This document shows positions 62,342 through 64,000 of a DNA stretch of 64,000 nucleotides, one piece after another (the first letter of the stretch is position 1; each line of letters starts with the position of its first letter). The stretch lies in NCBI GenBank assembly GCA_021298655.1, contig JAJTFK010000003.1, forward strand, positions 9,966 to 73,965, given 5' to 3'. The notes beneath the pieces were generated by a model. That model was given only the letters and a program-made list of their open reading frames with translations, was not told the origin of the DNA and searched no databases. Made by a program: the position numbers and the translations under genes. The DNA is from Cryomorphaceae bacterium. GTDB lineage: Bacteria; Bacteroidota; Bacteroidia; Flavobacteriales; Schleiferiaceae.

Positions 62342-63160
62342 ATGAACAACGTACTCGCAGGAAAAAAGGGCATCATTTTCGGTGCCCTGAACAGCGACTC
62401 CATCGCTTGGAAGGTCGCGGAACAGTGCCACGCTCAAGGCGCGCAGCTCGTTCTAACCAATGCTCCCATGGCAATGCGCATGGGCGAAATCAATGCCCTA
62501 GCTGAAAAAACAGGCGCTCCGGTAATTGGCGCCGATGCGACCAGCCTCGAGGACCTGCAAAACCTGCTCCAGGGTGCAATGGACCACTTCGGCGGCAAAA
62601 TCGATTTCATCTTGCACAGCATTGGGATGTCGGTTAACGTGCGCAAGAGCCGTCCGTACACCGACCTCAACTACGACTTTTTAACCAAGGGCTGGGACGT
62701 ATCCGCCGTGAGCTTCCACAAGGTGCTTCAGACGGCCTACCAAATGGACGCCCTGAGCGACTGGGGCAGCGTGCTCGCGCTGAGCTACATCGCGGCCCAG
62801 CGCACCTTCCCAGACTACAACGACATGGCCGAAAACAAGGCCTACCTCGAGTCGGTCGCCCGCAGCTTTGGCTACCACTACGGCATTCGGAACAAGGTTC
62901 GCGTGAACACGATCAGCCAATCGCCGACGCCGACCACAGCGGGCAGTGGCGTTAAGGGCTTCAATGCCTTCTTGAGCTTCGCCGACAAAATGAGCCCGCT
63001 GGGCAACGCTACGGCCGAAGACTGCGCCAACCTGTGCGTGGTGATGTTCAGCGACATGAGCCGCCGGGTTACCATGCAAAACCTCTACAACGACGGGGGC
63101 TTTAGCAATACGGGCGTGAGCCAGGAGGTACTCGACACCTACATGAAGGGCGCGGAGTAA
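62342..63160 (+). CDS. fabI: Enoyl-ACP reductase FabI
   Basis: A 272-residue NADH-dependent reductase for the last step of each fatty-acid elongation cycle. The catalytic Tyr and Lys are in FPDYNDMAENKAYL (Tyr-x6-Lys), HSIGMS and NTISQSPTPTTAGSGVKGF are typical of the Bacteroidota FabI form, and the N-terminal GKKGIIFGALNSDSIAWKVA is the cofactor-binding start. It has a likely -7 element and is followed by a hairpin terminator. Confidence 0.95.
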   Translation: MNNVLAGKKGIIFGALNSDSIAWKVAEQCHAQGAQLVLTNAPMAMRMGEINALAEKTGAPVIGADATSLEDLQNLLQGAMDHFGGKIDFILHSIGMSVNVRKSRPYTDLNYDFLTKGWDVSAVSFHKVLQTAYQMDALSDWGSVLALSYIAAQRTFPDYNDMAENKAYLESVARSFGYHYGIRNKVRVNTISQSPTPTTAGSGVKGFNAFLSFADKMSPLGNATAEDCANLCVVMFSDMSRRVTMQNLYNDGGFSNTGVSQEVLDTYMKGAE

Positions 63161-63180
63161 TTCCGCCCAACGCACGCACC

Positions 63181-63206
63181 AAAAAGCCCGCTTTGGCGGG
63201 CTTTTC
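63181..63206. terminator. Bidirectional hairpin terminator after fabI
   Basis: A seven-base-pair stem (63185-63191 with 63196-63202, four-base loop) has an A run on the left and T-rich sequence on the right. It can end the fabI and the convergent prfC transcripts. Confidence 0.85.
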
Positions 63207-63232
63207 TCGTTTTTAGCAGGTTCAGCAGCAAC

Positions 63233-64000
63233 CTAGAATTCGCTCTTTTCGTGAAAAGCGAGCTTATCAAACTTTTCCTGAGTGAGCTGCAGGCCAAACT
63301 GGGAATCCGCCAGGAACACCAAACGTCCAAACTTATCGTGGGCCAGCTGCCGGGCCTTCATGCGCTCGAGCTCCGCGAGCTGCGACGCATCCTTGCCCTC
63401 GACCCAAAGCGCTTTGTAGGCGGGGAAGGGTTCGTACGAACAGGTTGCGCCGTATTCGTGCTCGAGTCGGTACTGAATGACTTCGTACTGCAGCGCGCCC
63501 ACGGTTCCGATGACCTTGCGCCCGTTGGCTACCAGGGTAAAGAGCTGGGCAACCCCCTCGTCCATGAGCTGATCGACCCCCTTCGCCAACTGCTTGGCCT
63601 TCATGGGGTCGGCGTTGTTGATGAAGCGGAAGTGCTCGGGCGAAAACGACGGAATTCCACCAAAGTGCAGCACCTCACCGCCCGTCAGGCTGTCGCCAAT
63701 GCGAAACAGCCCGGTGTCGGGCAACCCGACGATGTCGCCGGGGTAGGCCTGCTCTACGACCTCGCGCTTACTCGCCAAAAAGGTCATGGGCGAGCTGAAT
63801 TTCAGTGATTTGCCCTCGCGCACGTGGAGGTAGTTCGTGTTCCGCTCAAACACGCCGCTCACCACCTTCACGAAGGCAATCCGACTGCGGTGGTTGGGGT
63901 CAATATTGGCGTGGATTTTAAACACAAATCCGCTGAATTTGGATTCGCTGGGGTTGACCATGCGTTCGTCGGCCTGCTTGGGCTGCGGATGGGGCGCGAT
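63233..64000 (-). CDS. prfC: Peptide chain release factor 3, C-terminal part (5' truncated by window edge)
   Basis: The minus-strand frame is open from the right edge to the stop at 63233, giving the last 255 residues of RF3. FSGFVFKIHANIDPNHRSRIAFVKVVSG, the GDIVGLPDTG loop and FGGIPSFSPEHFR are distinctive of RF3 domains II and III. RF3 is a GTPase that recycles class I release factors. The GTPase domain is outside the window. It converges with fabI, with a terminator between. Confidence 0.93.
   Translation of the reverse strand: MAPHPQPKQADERMVNPSESKFSGFVFKIHANIDPNHRSRIAFVKVVSGVFERNTNYLHVREGKSLKFSSPMTFLASKREVVEQAYPGDIVGLPDTGLFRIGDSLTGGEVLHFGGIPSFSPEHFRFINNADPMKAKQLAKGVDQLMDEGVAQLFTLVANGRKVIGTVGALQYEVIQYRLEHEYGATCSYEPFPAYKALWVEGKDASQLAELERMKARQLAHDKFGRLVFLADSQFGLQLTQEKFDKLAFHEKSEF

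Overview
The window is a GC-rich chromosomal stretch of a member of the Bacteroidota (order uncertain; the gene families look closest to Flavobacteriales). The evidence is: Bacteroidota-restricted families (DUF4835, DUF6913, DUF6702, DUF6268, DUF3347 and the Bacteroidota-type omega subunit), a CarboxypepD_reg TonB-dependent receptor, two secreted peptidases with C-terminal tails resembling type IX secretion (T9SS) signals, lack of Shine-Dalgarno sequences, and many copies of the Bacteroidota -7 promoter element TAnnTTTG. I see no insertion sequence, prophage, CRISPR array or rRNA. Most of the window is core chromosome with a few metabolic modules.

Layout. 1-5461 (+): end of dnaE, a MORN-type protein, mnmA, a subtilase and a nitronate monooxygenase-like enzyme. 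5525-8785 (-): thioredoxin followed by all the activities needed to make a GDP-activated heptose, including a nucleotidyltransferase-phosphatase fusion. 8931-11821: a Kazal lipoprotein, tRNA-Asp, a LolC/E-type permease and a NamZ-family muramidase. 11828-17051 (-): TonB receptor, DUF2911 protein, HtpG. 17119-18851 (+): a CrtA-like monooxygenase translationally coupled to an AlkB-type hydroxylase. 19606-22677 (-): histidine-degradation genes hutI-hutG-ftcD. 22711-27105 (+): aroC, a dicarboxylate/amino-acid symporter and an OmpA protein. 27120-33676 (-): rplS, a SurA-like chaperone, an orphan ParA, a DUF3347 lipoprotein, and a coupled DUF6702-HupE-M1 peptidase operon. 33712-35631 (+): acs. 35628-41555 (-): a metal-linked pair (DUF6428, HMA-MauE), aminotransferase, cytidine deaminase, and a hexosamine module (GH109 glycosidase, NahK-like kinase, nucleotidyltransferase). 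41694-43809 (+): lipoprotein, DUF2147, DUF6268. 43879-46228 (-): YceI, DUF3817, mnmE. 46274-49785: hydrolase, then dnaA with a tyrosine phosphatase and an RsmI-like methyltransferase. 50024-53025: thioesterase, secreted metallopeptidase, ribD. 53056-63160 (+): prmC, ligA, DUF6913, dapA, bamD, rpoZ, coaBC, DUF4835, recN, fabI. 63233-64000 (-): end of prfC.

The most notable signal is regulatory. At least ten genes have a perfect TAnnTTTG element ending 4-6 bases before the start codon, and seven more have a one-mismatch version at 4-5 bases. A -7 element so placed would start transcription at or next to the start codon, so these genes are predicted to make leaderless or nearly leaderless mRNAs. 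This grammar also decides several start codons (GTG for mnmE, ribD, hutI and crtA). Within operons the genes are packed by ATGA, TAATG, TGATG or TAGTG overlaps, so translational coupling appears to be the second half of the same scheme.
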